DNA from: Streptomyces maremycinicus
GTDB lineage: Bacteria > Actinomycetota > Actinomycetes > Streptomycetales > Streptomycetaceae
DNA: 64,000 bases
Assembly: GCF_001184025.1 (NCBI RefSeq)
Contig: NZ_BBYG01000008.1
Location: forward strand, 620,001 to 684,000
Direction of reading: 5' to 3'
Below the pieces are notes generated by a model. That model was not told where the DNA came from and made no database searches. It worked only from the letters and a program-made list of their open reading frames with translations. Of this stretch, positions 63,863-64,000 are shown one piece after another. Numbering within the stretch: the stretch's first letter is position 1; every line of letters begins with the position of its first letter. A program made the translations under genes and the position numbers.

Positions 63863-64000
63863 TCAGCGCCGTACGGCTGTGGCCTTCGGCGGCGTGCTCG
63901 GGCGGCGGGACGGGATGGCGCTGCCGGTTGCCGGCTCGTACCAGGGCCGGGTGGTGCCGCTGCCGTAGGAGGCGGCGAGGAGGCGCTTGCGGCTGGGCTG
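63863..64000 (-). CDS. Partial CDS entering from the right edge
   Basis: The minus strand is open from the window end to TGA 63863-63865 and encodes 45 residues, including T-T-R-P-W-Y-E-P-A-T-G-S and a basic end. The product is not recognised, and its 5' end lies outside the window. It may be the next upstream gene of the accessory operon, 149 bp before the hydrolase start. Confidence 0.45.
   Translation of the reverse strand, partial: QPSRKRLLAASYGSGTTRPWYEPATGSAIPSRRPSTPPKATAVRR

Overview
The window is chromosomal DNA from a high-GC actinomycete, almost certainly Streptomyces. Coding GC is extreme, GTG starts and 1-4 nt gene overlaps are common, and the genes are Streptomyces-typical: a WhiB protein, a SigE-type ECF factor, a DasR-type operator before a chitinase, PadR with an ABC exporter, DUF1707, DUF4245 and DUF317 proteins, polyphosphate glucokinase, and one TTA (bldA-type) codon. 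From memory the gene order resembles the S. coelicolor core around chiA, wblI, glpX, xseA and ispH. I see no rRNA, tRNA or CRISPR array.

Layout. 0-8 kb: two paralogous PH-like proteins, a secreted M14 carboxypeptidase, an Nramp-like transporter, an ECF sigma factor with a partner membrane protein, and a chitinase whose promoter carries a DasR-like box. 8.4-20.3 kb: a Tad/Flp pilus locus (zinc-ribbon protein, CpaB, CpaE, two TadE-like pseudopilins, CpaF ATPase, TadB, TadC, a two-component system, Flp pilin, a TadG-like protein, a lipoprotein, an OmpA-like protein), with no prepilin peptidase in view. 20-31 kb: DUF192 protein, DHFR-like reductase, methyltransferase, prenyltransferase, PIN-PhoH protein, two tandem transglycosylase paralogues, an AI-2E permease and a DUF4388-like plus two roadblock module. 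31-41 kb: PadR-regulated ABC exporter, SPFH protein with a small DNA-binding-like partner, class A PBP and a SpoIIE-type phosphatase, the last two separated by a 62-bp perfect palindrome. 41-56.6 kb: core metabolism and maintenance: both fumarase classes, WhiB protein, GlpX, exonuclease VII, IspH, polyphosphate glucokinase, YchF.

After ychF the character changes. From about 56.63 kb there is a U-tract terminator, paired 9-bp direct repeats like integrase arm sites, locally AT-richer codons and accessory genes: a NucS-like nuclease fused to DUF5655, then a tightly overlapping minus-strand operon (alpha/beta hydrolase, PAPS-reductase-like protein, C5 DNA methyltransferase, DnaB N-terminal-only protein, DUF317 protein). 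This looks like the edge of an integrated element carrying a DNA-modification or replication module and is the best candidate for an undescribed system.

Regulation visible in sequence. At least ten genes have a -10 hexamer ending 6-7 nt before the start codon and no usable Shine-Dalgarno, which indicates leaderless mRNAs. Several convergent pairs are separated by strong hairpins. A rare CTG start (TadG-like) and a rare ATT start (PAPS-reductase-like) are proposed because no canonical start fits.
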